Positions 6,803 through 15,613 of a DNA stretch of 45,138 bases are shown piece after piece. The notes beneath the pieces were generated by a model. That model did no database searches. It worked only from the letters and a program-made list of their open reading frames with translations, and was not told the origin of the DNA. Positions within the stretch are counted from its first letter, which is position 1. Each line of letters begins with the position of its first letter. This stretch comes from Candidatus Pacearchaeota archaeon CG_4_10_14_0_2_um_filter_35_33 (lineage in GTDB: Archaea > Nanobdellota > Nanobdellia > Pacearchaeales > GW2011-AR1). The position numbers and the translations under genes were made by a program. The stretch lies in assembly GCA_002792635.1 (NCBI GenBank), contig PFOR01000007.1:1-45138 (forward strand), written 5' to 3'.

Positions 6803-7459
6803 ATGAACAAAAGAAAATTAGACTGGATTAAGTTTATATCACTAATGTTAATTATAGTCGTTATACTGATTCTTATTCGGGTGTTTGAAGCTGGAAGATT
6901 TTTATCCCCCTCACTTCTAAGAGAAACAATAACCGGGTATGGTGTCGCGGCACCCATTATTTTTATCATCATTTATATTTTAGCTACATTGTTCTTCCTC
7001 CCAGGCACACCCTTAACTATCTCAAGTGGCCTGATATTTGGCAGTTTTTTAGGAACTGTTTACACAGTTATTGGTGCGACTATCGGAGCTACACTTTCTT
7101 TTATCATCTCGCGCTATTTAGGAAAATCATTTGTGGAAAAAATTCTAAAAAACAAATATAAAAAATTATATTCATACGATAAAAAAATAGAGGAAAACGG
7201 GCTTTTAGTCGTGCTTTTCTTACGGCTTGTTCCGTTATTTCCTTTCAATGGACTTAATTTTGCATTGGGGTTAACTAAACTAAAAAAAAGAGATTTTATC
7301 ATTGGAACAGCTTTTGGAATAATACCCGGTAGTTTTGTGCTAGCATTTTTCGGAAATTCCTTGGCAGAATTAAATATTATGAAAATAGTTATAGCAGTAT
7401 TATTATTTGTCTTGTTGGCATTCACGCCAATTTTATACAAAAAATTCAAAAAAAGGTGA
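6803..7459 (+). CDS. TVP38/TMEM64 family membrane protein (VTT domain)
   Basis: A 218-residue polytopic membrane protein with an N-terminal helix (residues 10-28) and the VTT/SNARE-associated core: the FFLPGTPLTISSGLIFG re-entrant motif, GATIGATLSFIISRYLG, and the LRLVPLFPFNGLNFALGLT segment. VTT proteins act as lipid scramblases or in envelope homeostasis in characterised cases; the role here is unknown. It is controlled by the dyad promoter upstream and converges on a second VTT gene 3 bases away. Confidence 0.88.
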   Translation: MNKRKLDWIKFISLMLIIVVILILIRVFEAGRFLSPSLLRETITGYGVAAPIIFIIIYILATLFFLPGTPLTISSGLIFGSFLGTVYTVIGATIGATLSFIISRYLGKSFVEKILKNKYKKLYSYDKKIEENGLLVVLFLRLVPLFPFNGLNFALGLTKLKKRDFIIGTAFGIIPGSFVLAFFGNSLAELNIMKIVIAVLLFVLLAFTPILYKKFKKR

Positions 7460-7462
7460 ATC

Positions 7463-8092
7463 TTAGCTCTTCTTTAGTGCCAAATACAAAATATATGAAA
7501 CAAAAGATATTCCAACCAAAATTAAAATAATTGAAAGGTAGGGTTGAATCAAAAAGCCGAAGAAACTAAGAAGAAAAACTATCGGCATCATCCCTATGAA
7601 AGTAATAAGAGCAAATGTAAGCACATTCAGGCTTGTTAATCCAGCAGCATAACTTACAATGTCAAACGAAACATGAGGCATCAATCTTGTGATGAGAATT
7701 ATCTTAGCGATATTTCTTTCTTTTTTGCCTTTTATTTTCTGATAAAATTTATTTCTCTCTAATCTTTTAGATATGTAATCTCCTAAGAAAAACCTTGCGA
7801 TAAGAAATGCTAAAACTGCTCCAATAGTTGCTCCGATTAGAGTATACAACATCCCAAGAAAAGGGCCAAAAAATATTCCTCCAATAATCGCCAAGGGCGA
7901 GGAAGGAATAGGTGAGATAAGAATTGCAAGAATCATCAAAATAATGTATACAAATGGAGCAACATTCCCGGAACTTTCTATTATTCTCTCCACGTCGTTG
8001 TAGATATTGTTAATTTGGGGAAACAAAAACACAACTGCAATTAACAAAGCCACTAAAGCTATTAGTTTTACATATTTTCTTACTTTGTTCAT
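7463..8092 (-). CDS. TVP38/TMEM64 family membrane protein (VTT domain), second copy
   Basis: A 209-residue protein with the same VTT architecture as the gene at 6803 (SPIPSSPLAIIGGIFFG, GATIGAVLAFLIARFF, LITRLMPHVSFDIVSYAAGLT), but clearly divergent. Its ATG overlaps the stop of the disulfide reductase gene by four bases, implying translational coupling. VTT domains are recurrently linked, and in some bacteria fused, to MerA/LPD-like reductases, so the two products probably work together at the membrane. Confidence 0.9.
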   Translation of the reverse strand: MNKVRKYVKLIALVALLIAVVFLFPQINNIYNDVERIIESSGNVAPFVYIILMILAILISPIPSSPLAIIGGIFFGPFLGMLYTLIGATIGAVLAFLIARFFLGDYISKRLERNKFYQKIKGKKERNIAKIILITRLMPHVSFDIVSYAAGLTSLNVLTFALITFIGMMPIVFLLSFFGFLIQPYLSIILILVGISFVSYILYLALKKS

Positions 8093-9504
8093 AGTAACGA
8101 ATATAACACCCTCAACAACTTCTTAGAAAAGCTTGTTAGTTTTTCAGAATATAATTTAGTTATTGCTTTCTTATTTATCCTTGAGGCCGTTGGATAAGGA
8201 TATATTTTGTTGAAAACAGATTTCACGCTTAGTCCAGAACCCATGGCTAAGCCCAATTCCTGAAATATCTCCCCAGCGTTCGGGGAAATCAAACTTCCCC
8301 CGAGAATTTTATTAGTTTTGTTTATATAAATGATTAATTTGCCTCCAGAGTTGTCAACTATTCCTCTATCTACATCTTCATAATCTTGAATTAATTTTTT
8401 GTATTTTACATTTCTTTTTTTGAGTTCTTCCTCGTTTAATCCAAATGTCGCTATTTCCGGATCTGTGTAAGTAACCCATGAAAAATTATCGTATGAGAGT
8501 TTCTTCTTAAAGGGAGAGAAAAAGTTATTCAAAATTACAGAGGCATGCAGTTCAGTAGCGTGAGTAAACTGATACCCGCCTGCAATATCACCGCAAAGAT
8601 AAATTTTTCTATTCGTTGTCTGCAAATATTCGTTGACTTTTATTTTTCTTTTGTTCTCTGTAAGTTCAACTCCAGTGTTTTCCAGCCCTCTTGGAATATT
8701 TAACTCTCTTCCTGTAGCTAAGAGAACAGCATCGAAGTTTATTTTTACTATTTTTTCGGACTTTGTCTTGGCGGCAAGAGAATTTTCTGATTGGAAGGAG
8801 GTTGGCTCACAATTCATGTGAATATGCATCCCTTCCTTAAGCAATTGTTCATAAAGAATATTAGAAATTTCAGGATTTTCTTTGGGCAAAAAGTGAGAAC
8901 CTCTTTGAATGATAGTAACATTTGAACCCAATCTTAGAAAGGCCTGTCCAAGTTCAACTCCGATTGGTCCCCCACCAATAATGACTAATTTTTCTGGAAG
9001 ATTATTCAAATCAAAAATAGTTTCATTTGTATATATGTTCTTTATTTTTTCAATGCCCCTAATTTTTGGAATTAATGGTTTAGAACCTGTCGCGAGTACG
9101 ATTTTCTTTCCCTCGTAAGTTTTGCCATTAACTTTAATTCTATTCTTTCCAACGAACTCCGCTTCTCCAAGTTCAACATCCATTCCCTGTTTTCTGAACC
9201 ATCTGGCATTTTCATGCTCTCGAATAATGTCCTGTTTTTGTTTTATATATTCAATAACTTTCTCCATATTCAAATTTCCTTTTACCGAAAGACCAAACTC
9301 TTCAGACAATTTCGCATTGTGAATTATCTTAGCAATATGAATCAACGCCTTGCTTGGAACACATCCAAAATTGAGGCAGTCACCACCAATATTTTTATCA
9401 GATTTGTCTATAAGTAGAACTTCAAATCCTGCTTTGTTCATAAAGCCAGCTATGTTTAATCCACCAGAACCTGCACCCACCGCTATTATGTCGTATAATT
9501 TCAT
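8089..9504 (-). CDS. MerA/dihydrolipoamide dehydrogenase-like disulfide oxidoreductase
   Basis: A 471-residue class I pyridine nucleotide-disulfide oxidoreductase. It has the FAD-binding GAGSGG at 10-15, the redox disulfide C43/C48 in GGDCLNFGCVPSK, the NAD(P)-binding GGGPIGVELG, and a C-terminal dimerisation domain with YPYPTASR in place of the usual HPTxSE-type motif. That change suggests it is neither LPD nor glutathione reductase but the reductase usually found next to VTT proteins. The N-terminal Cys motif of mercuric-ion binding domains is absent. It is the middle gene of a three-gene minus-strand operon. Confidence 0.88.
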   Translation of the reverse strand: MKLYDIIAVGAGSGGLNIAGFMNKAGFEVLLIDKSDKNIGGDCLNFGCVPSKALIHIAKIIHNAKLSEEFGLSVKGNLNMEKVIEYIKQKQDIIREHENARWFRKQGMDVELGEAEFVGKNRIKVNGKTYEGKKIVLATGSKPLIPKIRGIEKIKNIYTNETIFDLNNLPEKLVIIGGGPIGVELGQAFLRLGSNVTIIQRGSHFLPKENPEISNILYEQLLKEGMHIHMNCEPTSFQSENSLAAKTKSEKIVKINFDAVLLATGRELNIPRGLENTGVELTENKRKIKVNEYLQTTNRKIYLCGDIAGGYQFTHATELHASVILNNFFSPFKKKLSYDNFSWVTYTDPEIATFGLNEEELKKRNVKYKKLIQDYEDVDRGIVDNSGGKLIIYINKTNKILGGSLISPNAGEIFQELGLAMGSGLSVKSVFNKIYPYPTASRINKKAITKLYSEKLTSFSKKLLRVLYSLL

Positions 9505-9505
9505 C

Positions 9506-9754
9506 TTATTTATTTCCTAATAGTTCTTTAATTATTTCCTTATGTCTGGGAAAAGGCCTTTCAACTTTCCACTTTTTCTTCAATCTCTGGAATAATTTAT
9601 CAGAATCAATCTTCAACTCATTTGCCCTAATCCAATTTCTCGATTTTGTATATGAAATCTTTTCAAAAGCATCAAAATCACCTCCATCTTTCAATGGTTT
9701 TCTCATCCTTTCCTCAAAAAGAGGCTTCATTTCATACTTCCAATTTTTTGTCAT
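9506..9754 (-). CDS. Small conserved-looking hypothetical protein, first gene of reductase-VTT operon
   Basis: An 82-residue soluble, basic protein (many Lys, Arg and Trp; no Cys). Its stop is one base from the start of the reductase gene, so the three genes form an operon. No family recognised; a role with the reductase is inferred from position. Confidence 0.65.
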   Translation of the reverse strand: MTKNWKYEMKPLFEERMRKPLKDGGDFDAFEKISYTKSRNWIRANELKIDSDKLFQRLKKKWKVERPFPRHKEIIKELLGNK

Positions 9755-9842
9755 ACTATTATTAAGAAAAAAGAGGTTTTAAGGTTGTTGATTTTATCAC
9801 AAAAAAGCAATTCCTCTCAATCTTGTGGTGGGTGGTCGGGGG

Positions 9843-9975
9843 ATTTAAAAATCTGCACTTATTGAATATAATGTATACGATTAAGAAAAGTCCCGAGCTT
9901 GCGAGGGATTTGGGTGAAGCGAGGTGCAACCGAACGAAACCCTTTAAGCCCGGTTAGTTTCTTTTTACGAAATAA
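9843..9975 (+). ncRNA. Candidate small RNA or leaderless micro-ORF in a GC-richer gap
   Basis: In the 353-base gap 9755-10107, a TATA box (ATTTAAAA, 9843-9850) is followed at 25 bases by an ATG (9871) opening a 28-codon frame to 9957, MYTIKKSPELARDLG and onward. The segment 9888-9955 is much richer in G and C than its surroundings and folds into TCCC...GGGA and GGGT...GGT...ACC...ACCC hairpins, then a T-run (9958-9966) that could terminate. A structured RNA or a microprotein are both possible. The rest of the gap shows nothing I can name. Confidence 0.35.
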
Positions 9976-10107
9976 AAATTGATTTTTAGCACGAAATCCC
10001 GAAAGCAGAAAATCAGAGTTTTTGAAAATGCCGTTTGCATTAATCTGGGATAATATTTTTTTCTCCTGTCCTATAGGAAAGACGTACCCTTCTTTGCTTC
10101 TTTCTTT

Positions 10108-10998
10108 TTAAAAAAGAATATGGAATAATCTTTTCTTGGGAGATGTTTTATTTTTCTTGTTCAATTTAAACAAATCCTCTTTCAAGACCATTATCTGCCG
10201 ATCAATATCTCTAATTAATTCTTTAAATTTTTTTATTCTAATTTTATAATCTGCCTCAGACATTTTTCTTGTTTTAAAATAATCTTTTTGCGTGTTTTTC
10301 AATAGATTGTTAATTACCTTTTTTCGGGTATGAAGATTACTGAATTTTATTCTCATTTTTAGCTTTTTTAAATTTGTCTTAAAAATTAAAAGCAAGACTA
10401 AAGTAACAGAAAAAATAATTAAAAGTTTTAACCAATTATTTGCAAAAAAATTCTTTATTGTTTTTGAAGTAGCATTGTAAAAAGAGTTTAAAGCAGTTTG
10501 ACTTGATTGAATTTCAGAGACTCGGTCATAACCAAGGTTAATTAATTTTAAAGTATCTTCAAATCTTTCTTCATCAAAAGACTGAATAAGAGCGTTATAT
10601 TCTTCTTCCATCTCAGAAAGATTTGTTTCTTTACTTATCTCCTCAAATGTTTCTTTAAAAATCCTTAATTCATCATGAGATTTTATAGCCTTTTCTTTTA
10701 TAGAATTTATATCGGAGGCATACTTAATAACTAAATCATAATTTGCATTTCCTTTCTTTTCTTCTAGTGATAACTGTGCTGAGTAAAGTTGTAATGCCTC
10801 TTGATAAGTTTCATTTACTCTACTCACTGGAATCCCCATTTCAATCATCTCAAAGATATTTTTTTCTACCTGGTTTAAGGCTTCTTTTGCCTGAATAGAT
10901 TCATTACTTAATGCTGAAACTTGATTTATAAAAATTATTGTAAAAAACAGAAAAAGAAGAATTATTTTTTTATTTAATATTTTTATCTCTTTCCCCAT
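10108..10998 (-). CDS. Signal-anchored helical membrane protein with cytoplasmic coiled coil
   Basis: A 296-residue protein. It has an N-terminal hydrophobic signal (residues 9-29), an extracellular helical region, a membrane helix near 190-207 (LLIIFSVTLVLLLIF) and a basic cytoplasmic coiled coil. The tail motif LLKNTQKDYFKTRKMSEADY matches two repeats in the tail of the 1263-residue neighbour, so the two proteins share a design and may assemble together. It is the last gene of the surface-protein operon, 4 bases after that neighbour. Function unknown. Confidence 0.7.
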   Translation of the reverse strand: MGKEIKILNKKIILLFLFFTIIFINQVSALSNESIQAKEALNQVEKNIFEMIEMGIPVSRVNETYQEALQLYSAQLSLEEKKGNANYDLVIKYASDINSIKEKAIKSHDELRIFKETFEEISKETNLSEMEEEYNALIQSFDEERFEDTLKLINLGYDRVSEIQSSQTALNSFYNATSKTIKNFFANNWLKLLIIFSVTLVLLLIFKTNLKKLKMRIKFSNLHTRKKVINNLLKNTQKDYFKTRKMSEADYKIRIKKFKELIRDIDRQIMVLKEDLFKLNKKNKTSPKKRLFHILF

Positions 10999-11002
10999 GT
11001 TC

Positions 11003-14000
11003 TTACTCCTTTGGAACTTTTAAGGATATTCCCCAACTTTTTGAGGCTGTTTTAGCTTCAAGAGTTGCAAGTTTTTCCTCAATTTCAGAGAGTTTTTTAT
11101 TAAAACTTTCCATTTTTAATTCGAATGTTCTTGTTTCAAGTTTTTTCTTTTTCATATAATCCGATTGAAGCTCTTTTATAAGATCTATAATTCTGTTTTT
11201 TTCAGTTATGAGCAATTTGTTCTTAGATGTAAATCCTAATATATGGACTCTTTTTGTTTCTAATTCTATAAGCTCTTCAACAGTTTGTGAAAGTTTTTTA
11301 TTATATTCTTTCATTGTATTTTCATATTCTTCCATACTCATTTTTTTATCTTTAAAACATTCTTTTTGAAGAATCCTTATCAGCTCATTCAGTATTTTTT
11401 CTTCATCTTTAAGCTCTTTAATTCTGATTTTAATTTTTCTTAATTTCTTTATTTTATAACTCCCAAAAGAAAAAATTACTAAAAATAAAGCTCCGAGCGA
11501 AAGCTCCCCGGGATATTCTTTTAAATAATAACTTAATTTTCCAAACTCTCCTTTGACTTCTAAAGCATAGGTTAACTGGGTATCTTTAACTCTGCTATAA
11601 GCTTGTTCAAATTCTTTTCTTTCTATTGAAAGTTTTGCAAGTTTTAATAATCTCGCAGATTGAGAAACATCAATTCCCTTTTCTTCTGCTGAACTAATTA
11701 AACTTTCCAATTCTTCAATTATTTTTACTGAATCTAGAGCATAATTAATCTGCTCTTTTATGATGTTGTAGTTGTCTCTTACTAATTCTAAATTAAATGT
11801 TCCCATGGCCTCATAAGATTCATTTAATAAATTCTCTAAGTACTGAGAAGATAAATTAATTTCTTCTAATTTTTTTATTAACTCTTCCAACTCTTTTAAC
11901 ATTTCTTTAGCTCTTTCTACTGATAATTCATGTATCTCCAAAGTTATTTTTTTAGAATCTGTATAATCTTTTGTTCCTTTTTTCCCTTTCATTGTTATTG
12001 TTAATTCTTGCTTCCCAAGTTCAACATATGTTGGAGAGGTTATTATTAGTGTTATTGTTATTTCTTGTTTTGGGTCTAAATAAGAGACTTTTTTCGGATT
12101 AATCTCAATATATTTTGCTATTTTCCCTGAAACTGAAAAGGTTAAATCTTTTAATGATTCATTTTTGTCTTTATTTCCAAAAATAATTTTAACCTCATTT
12201 TGTTCTCCTCTTATTAACTGAAAGTCCGCTCTTGTTTCAATTGATTCTGATTTTGCTCCGTTACCACCGCCCCCGCCCCCACCGCCCCCGCTTGATGAAT
12301 CTGAAGAGTCACCGGAAGATTCTGTGCAGTCGGGGTCAGCTCCAACACCACACGAAGTAACGCAGATATTATCGCTTTCTGAATAACATGCAAAAATTAG
12401 TTGTCCTGTCTGATTTAGTGTTGTTTGATTGCCTGAATTAATTATAATCTCAAAGTCTCCTGTTGAGTTATCATAACCCCATGAGTAAATTGTTAGGTTA
12501 AATGTTCCTTTCTGGGCTGAAGTTAGAGTAGAAGAATTCAATTCAAGTGTCAGATTATTGTACTGTTTTGAGTTATCAGTTAGAGAATCGTAAAAGTTTG
12601 TCTGATTCCCCACCACAATATCCGAAATCCATGAAGGAAGAGTCCAGTTAAAAGAAACATTTCTCGCTGTATTGTCCTCGGTTCCATCTCCGCCAATATT
12701 TCTTGTATAAGCGCCAAGAGTTATATTTTGCTCTTTAAGGAAAAATGTCGGGACGGAATCCGGGTCAGGATATTCCATTTTCTGGAATAAAAGAGGATTT
12801 GGAGGGGAGATTATTATTGTCGTTGAGACTGTTTCCGATTTGTTGTTAGTTACTGAATCATTAATGTCTGCAGTTAATTTTATAGTTGGTGTTTCTGTTA
12901 ATGGAGAGCTTACGGAAGGGAATGAGGCAGAAATTGTAAGATTTCCATTTGATGAAGCATTCACGATTGTAGTGCTGTCAAAAGACAATCCTCTTTCGTT
13001 TGAAGCCCATGTCGTCTGACTCCAATAAGCCCCACTAAAACCAGTATATGTGTTTGTGAAAGTAACAGAACAGTTATTATTGCTATATTCTGCATCACCC
13101 GTATTAGTAATAGTTATGTTTCCTATTTTCTTGTCTTCAAAAAATCCGGTAACTTCTTCTAAACTTGAAGGAGAAACACTCCATGTGCAGTCCCATTCTG
13201 AGGCGAATGTTTGGTTTGTTGATTGATTTGCGTTTCCTAATGAATCATTTGCCCAGATATTATAGGCATAATTTTGCTCTGATGAAACGAGGAGTATCGT
13301 TGTATTGTAGTTTCCGTCACTGTCTGGAGAAAGCATTGTTGAGTTTGCCCATCCTGAGCCATTGTAGTATTGTAGAATTACTGTGTCTATTGACATTCTA
13401 TCATCAGCCACTGTTGAGTTGAATGTTAAGTTTGTGTTTGGGTCTACGCTATCGCTGGAGTTAGGGCTATAAACTATGTTTGAAAATGAAGGGCCTTGTA
13501 TGTCTACATAAAAGCTTCTGTTTGACGAGCTATTTGTATTGCTTGAGCCGTCTGTGCAGGATATACTCCAGTTATGTGAGCCGTGGGAAATACTTGATGC
13601 TTGAAGATTTGTTAGCGTGTTATTTTGAGTTGTCGCGTTTTCTGTTTGGTATGTTGAATCTATATAAAGGGAGCAATTAATGTCTCCCGTGAAATCTTCT
13701 ATTGCCGTGAAATTGAAGTTTATTGTTTGCGATGATGTGTTGTATTCACTTACTGGCTCATTCAAAGTGATTATGGGGGGGGTGATATCTGCCTGTTCTT
13801 CGCTGCCGAAACTTATTGTTGGTTCATTGGTCATCCATTGCCTCACTCTTGCATTATCAAACTCATGTGTTCCAGAATAAAATGGCCAGCCCACATGAAG
13901 TGTTGATTCTGTTGAGTATGATGAGTCATAAGCATTTGTCCAAGAGCTCCCATTATTAGTGCTGTAATCATAAAATGCTCCTCCGGCTGATTTCATTTGA

Positions 14001-14794
14001 ATACGAACATCATATGATTCATTCACATCCCATGTATGTCCTGCCAAATTGCCCCTTAAGTTCGCATCTTCATATACTATTTGTGTTATAGAAGTGTCAC
14101 TGCCACTGCCTCCATTGTTGTAATATGCATAAACAAAATTAGCATAGCTTACTCCTGTGCCATCGTCTTTCCACCCCATCATTAACGCATCCCACACAGC
14201 ATTATTGCTCCTCCACCAATAATCAAACTCAAAAGATAAATTAGAACGAGTAAAAGAATTATCTGAATAAACTGCTTTATCCCACACGTCATTTGTATCT
14301 CTGGCGAACCAAAGACTTCCATCATGTTCTGTTATTTCATCCCCGCCTGCTTGGTCAATTTCTGTCCAGATATTTGTATCAATAGTTCCATCATCAAAAT
14401 CATCAAACAATAGAAATGTTGCTGTGCCATTTGAAGTAGTATTTACATTAGCGTTGTTGTAATACATATAGATTGTTGTATTATCTGATGCTTTTAATGA
14501 ATCCACTTCTACCCATGCTGTGACGCTTGTGCTGTTTACTATCTCCTGCAACCAATAATCTAAAGGGCTATTACTGCTGTTTGTAAATCTTAAGTCACTA
14601 AAATCTACTTGCATATCACTATCATAAGCTATATTGATTTTTGTTTGATAATTTGTCTGTGCAGAATCCGTATTACTAATATTAATCTCCTGCCTTTTTG
14701 CCCAGTCAGTATCCCACCAAGCAGCACTAACAAAACTAATACTGAATAAAATAAGACATAAAATTATTTGCAATTTTAATAAGCTGTTTTTCAT
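11003..14794 (-). CDS. Giant surface protein with DUF2341 domain, membrane helix and coiled-coil tail
   Basis: 1263 residues. Order: signal peptide (1-24), DUF2341 (WWDTDWAKRQEINI, roughly 25-115), a concanavalin/LamG-like region (to about 330), two Ig-like modules that begin near TPPIITLNEP and GPSFSNIVYSP, further beta-rich Asn/Ser/Thr-rich modules, a Ser/Gly linker with nine consecutive Gly, a NEW3/CARDB-like beta domain, a helical stalk, one membrane helix (LSLGALFLVIFSFG) and a cytoplasmic coiled coil with two copies of a repeat (LQKECFKDKKMSMEEY and LQSDYMKKKKLETRTF). Many N-x-S/T sequons suggest glycosylation. It is likely a cell-surface adhesin or binding protein. Start overlaps the previous gene by ATGA. 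Confidence 0.85.
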   Translation of the reverse strand: MKNSLLKLQIILCLILFSISFVSAAWWDTDWAKRQEINISNTDSAQTNYQTKINIAYDSDMQVDFSDLRFTNSSNSPLDYWLQEIVNSTSVTAWVEVDSLKASDNTTIYMYYNNANVNTTSNGTATFLLFDDFDDGTIDTNIWTEIDQAGGDEITEHDGSLWFARDTNDVWDKAVYSDNSFTRSNLSFEFDYWWRSNNAVWDALMMGWKDDGTGVSYANFVYAYYNNGGSGSDTSITQIVYEDANLRGNLAGHTWDVNESYDVRIQMKSAGGAFYDYSTNNGSSWTNAYDSSYSTESTLHVGWPFYSGTHEFDNARVRQWMTNEPTISFGSEEQADITPPIITLNEPVSEYNTSSQTINFNFTAIEDFTGDINCSLYIDSTYQTENATTQNNTLTNLQASSISHGSHNWSISCTDGSSNTNSSSNRSFYVDIQGPSFSNIVYSPNSSDSVDPNTNLTFNSTVADDRMSIDTVILQYYNGSGWANSTMLSPDSDGNYNTTILLVSSEQNYAYNIWANDSLGNANQSTNQTFASEWDCTWSVSPSSLEEVTGFFEDKKIGNITITNTGDAEYSNNNCSVTFTNTYTGFSGAYWSQTTWASNERGLSFDSTTIVNASSNGNLTISASFPSVSSPLTETPTIKLTADINDSVTNNKSETVSTTIIISPPNPLLFQKMEYPDPDSVPTFFLKEQNITLGAYTRNIGGDGTEDNTARNVSFNWTLPSWISDIVVGNQTNFYDSLTDNSKQYNNLTLELNSSTLTSAQKGTFNLTIYSWGYDNSTGDFEIIINSGNQTTLNQTGQLIFACYSESDNICVTSCGVGADPDCTESSGDSSDSSSGGGGGGGGGNGAKSESIETRADFQLIRGEQNEVKIIFGNKDKNESLKDLTFSVSGKIAKYIEINPKKVSYLDPKQEITITLIITSPTYVELGKQELTITMKGKKGTKDYTDSKKITLEIHELSVERAKEMLKELEELIKKLEEINLSSQYLENLLNESYEAMGTFNLELVRDNYNIIKEQINYALDSVKIIEELESLISSAEEKGIDVSQSARLLKLAKLSIERKEFEQAYSRVKDTQLTYALEVKGEFGKLSYYLKEYPGELSLGALFLVIFSFGSYKIKKLRKIKIRIKELKDEEKILNELIRILQKECFKDKKMSMEEYENTMKEYNKKLSQTVEELIELETKRVHILGFTSKNKLLITEKNRIIDLIKELQSDYMKKKKLETRTFELKMESFNKKLSEIEEKLATLEAKTASKSWGISLKVPKE

Positions 14795-15033
14795 TTTTTA
14801 TTTTTAAAATTTAGTTGTTTTAAATTATCAATTACAAGAGATTTTACAAATTCTGTTGTTTTAACTCCAATAGAATCAGATGTTCCCAAATCAAAATCTC
14901 CCCGAGAATCATTAACAAATGTTGAGGCATAAACCAAAGATATAATTGAAAAAACAATGATTGCTGAAAATAAAAGATTCCTTTTCAAATTAATTATTTT
15001 CCTTTTTTTATTCTGCCTCTTTTCTTTTTTCAT
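14791..15033 (-). CDS. Small signal-peptide protein of the surface operon
   Basis: An 80-residue protein with a very basic N-terminus, one hydrophobic segment (NLLFSAIIVFSIISLVYAS) and a short extracellular tail containing FDLGTSDSIGV. The tail resembles the beginning of larger archaeal surface proteins, so this may be a truncated relative. It overlaps the giant surface gene by four bases. Confidence 0.6.
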   Translation of the reverse strand: MKKEKRQNKKRKIINLKRNLLFSAIIVFSIISLVYASTFVNDSRGDFDLGTSDSIGVKTTEFVKSLVIDNLKQLNFKNKK

Positions 15034-15057
15034 ATTGTTAATTTTGCTGATTAAATA

Positions 15058-15525
15058 CTACTCCACAATAATCTCCCTTTTTATGTTAATATTCAAATCC
15101 AAAACAGAAAAAAATAATTCGTAATCTCCCGCTTCTTCAAACCTATAATCAATTAGCTCTTCTATTTTAATAATCCCCATCCCAGAATTTTTGTCTTTAT
15201 TTAAAACATCATTTAGATTAAAAGTTTTTGTTATTATTGGCTCATTGTTTTTTGTTAATAGTATCAACCCGTAAACTGCTTCTTCAGTTCCTATGTAAGT
15301 TACAACTATATCGCCCCTAAAGGGGTCTCCTATCTTGAAATTGTTTTCTATATCCAAAACAATATTAAAACCACCTTCTACATCCCGAACAACATTTCCA
15401 GTTAAACTGATAAATCCCCAATTAGCAATATTTGGAATGCCTGTTACAACACCTGAAACAAGATAGACGACTATTATAAGCGAAAAGATGGTTGTTGCAT
15501 AAAGTGTTACCTCTATTTTTTCCAT
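15058..15525 (-). CDS. Membrane-anchored extracellular beta-rich protein
   Basis: A 155-residue protein with one N-terminal membrane anchor (residues 8-30) and a beta-rich outer domain (LTGNVVRDVEGGFNIVLDI, GDYELFFSVLDL). It is the first gene of the minus-strand surface operon and diverges from the KaiC-like gene. No family recognised; a structural or accessory role at the cell surface is inferred. Confidence 0.65.
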   Translation of the reverse strand: MEKIEVTLYATTIFSLIIVVYLVSGVVTGIPNIANWGFISLTGNVVRDVEGGFNIVLDIENNFKIGDPFRGDIVVTYIGTEEAVYGLILLTKNNEPIITKTFNLNDVLNKDKNSGMGIIKIEELIDYRFEEAGDYELFFSVLDLNINIKREIIVE

Positions 15526-15613
15526 ACAAAAAAGATGCTTTTGTTCTTTAAAAAGTTATTTGCAATCTCTCGAAAGACTTAAAAATATGTTATTATTATT
15601 ATTGTTATGCAAA

